A stretch of DNA of 5,722 nt from CAYFMP01 sp964344215 (lineage in GTDB: Bacteria; Pseudomonadota; Alphaproteobacteria; Rhodospirillales; Casp-alpha2), in the NCBI GenBank assembly GCA_964344215.1, contig CAYFMP010000130.1, positions 1 to 5,722 on the forward strand, written 5' to 3'. The stretch's first letter is position 1, and the number at the start of each line of letters is the position of its first letter. Shown piece by piece: positions 5,611 to 5,722 of this stretch. A program made the position numbers and the translations under genes. The notes beneath the pieces were generated by a model. It ran no database searches, was not told the DNA's origin, and saw nothing but the letters and a program-made list of their open reading frames with translations.

Positions 5611-5722
5611 CCACGATTGAGAGGCCCGAAGCCGCCGAACGGCTGCTTTTGGGGACGCTAGAGCGGGTCACGTCGATATGGAATCGCCGAGACGCGCTCT
5701 CCGGTCTCCTGGCAAGGAGCGG
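5604..5722 (+). CDS. Start of an unidentified ORF, truncated by the window end
   Basis: An open frame begins at ATG 5604, just after an in-frame TAA at 5592-5594, and runs to the right edge without a stop (39 full codons). The peptide begins MKSTIERPEAAERLLLGTL and continues with an Arg/Leu-rich helical stretch; I do not recognise it. There is no Shine-Dalgarno, and the start codon sits inside an inverted repeat, so the real start could be further on, or the true gene could be in another frame: ATG 5678 also opens an uninterrupted frame to the edge. The rare codons CTA and ATA appear. About 120 bases is too short to prove coding. Confidence 0.35.
   Translation, partial: MKSTIERPEAAERLLLGTLERVTSIWNRRDALSGLLARS

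Noticed and set aside
5706..5719. Inverted repeat CTCCT-GGCA-AGGAG near the right edge
   Set aside because: Only five pairs, with no U-run or clear context inside a possible coding stretch; it is within chance expectation.

Overview
The window reads as a piece of a high-GC alphaproteobacterial chromosome, probably Rhodospirillales-like. The reasons are the strong preference for G/C in third codon positions, tightly packed genes with few clear Shine-Dalgarno sites, a type I secretion gene pair and a DUF502 membrane protein. This placement is an impression from style and gene families, not a computed assignment.

Layout. Positions 1-3413 hold two co-directional, translationally coupled genes (ATGA overlap). 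The first is an ABC exporter of the type I secretion class, with its 5' end cut off by the window edge. The second is its HlyD-type membrane-fusion partner. Together they would form the inner-membrane part of a type I secretion channel. Neither the TolC-like outer-membrane component nor a secreted substrate is in the window. The ABC protein has intact Walker A, Walker B (with glutamate), Q-loop and H-loop, but its LSGGQ signature is essentially absent. This suggests that it works with a second, complementary ABC subunit.

Positions 3410-3865 encode a Nudix hydrolase on the minus strand, convergent with the HlyD gene; the two stop codons share the bases TTAA. A 145-base divergent intergenic region follows. 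Positions 4011-5222 hold a likely two-gene operon: a stand-alone cyclic-nucleotide-binding domain protein and a DUF502 (COV-like) two-span membrane protein. A small unrecognised 96-residue protein lies convergent to DUF502 on the minus strand (5219-5509), again with overlapping stops (TTAG), here inside the loop of a short hairpin. After it, an AT-richer stretch with an operator-like inverted repeat (5585-5610) precedes or overlaps the start of an ORF that runs off the right edge.

No RNA genes, insertion sequences, CRISPR arrays or phage genes were seen. No stretch over 300 bases lacks a gene. The most testable novelty is the degenerate ABC signature and its implied heterodimeric exporter. 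Next come the cNMP-domain/DUF502 pairing and the unknown small protein with the adjacent operator-like palindrome. Nothing here clearly amounts to a wholly new system.
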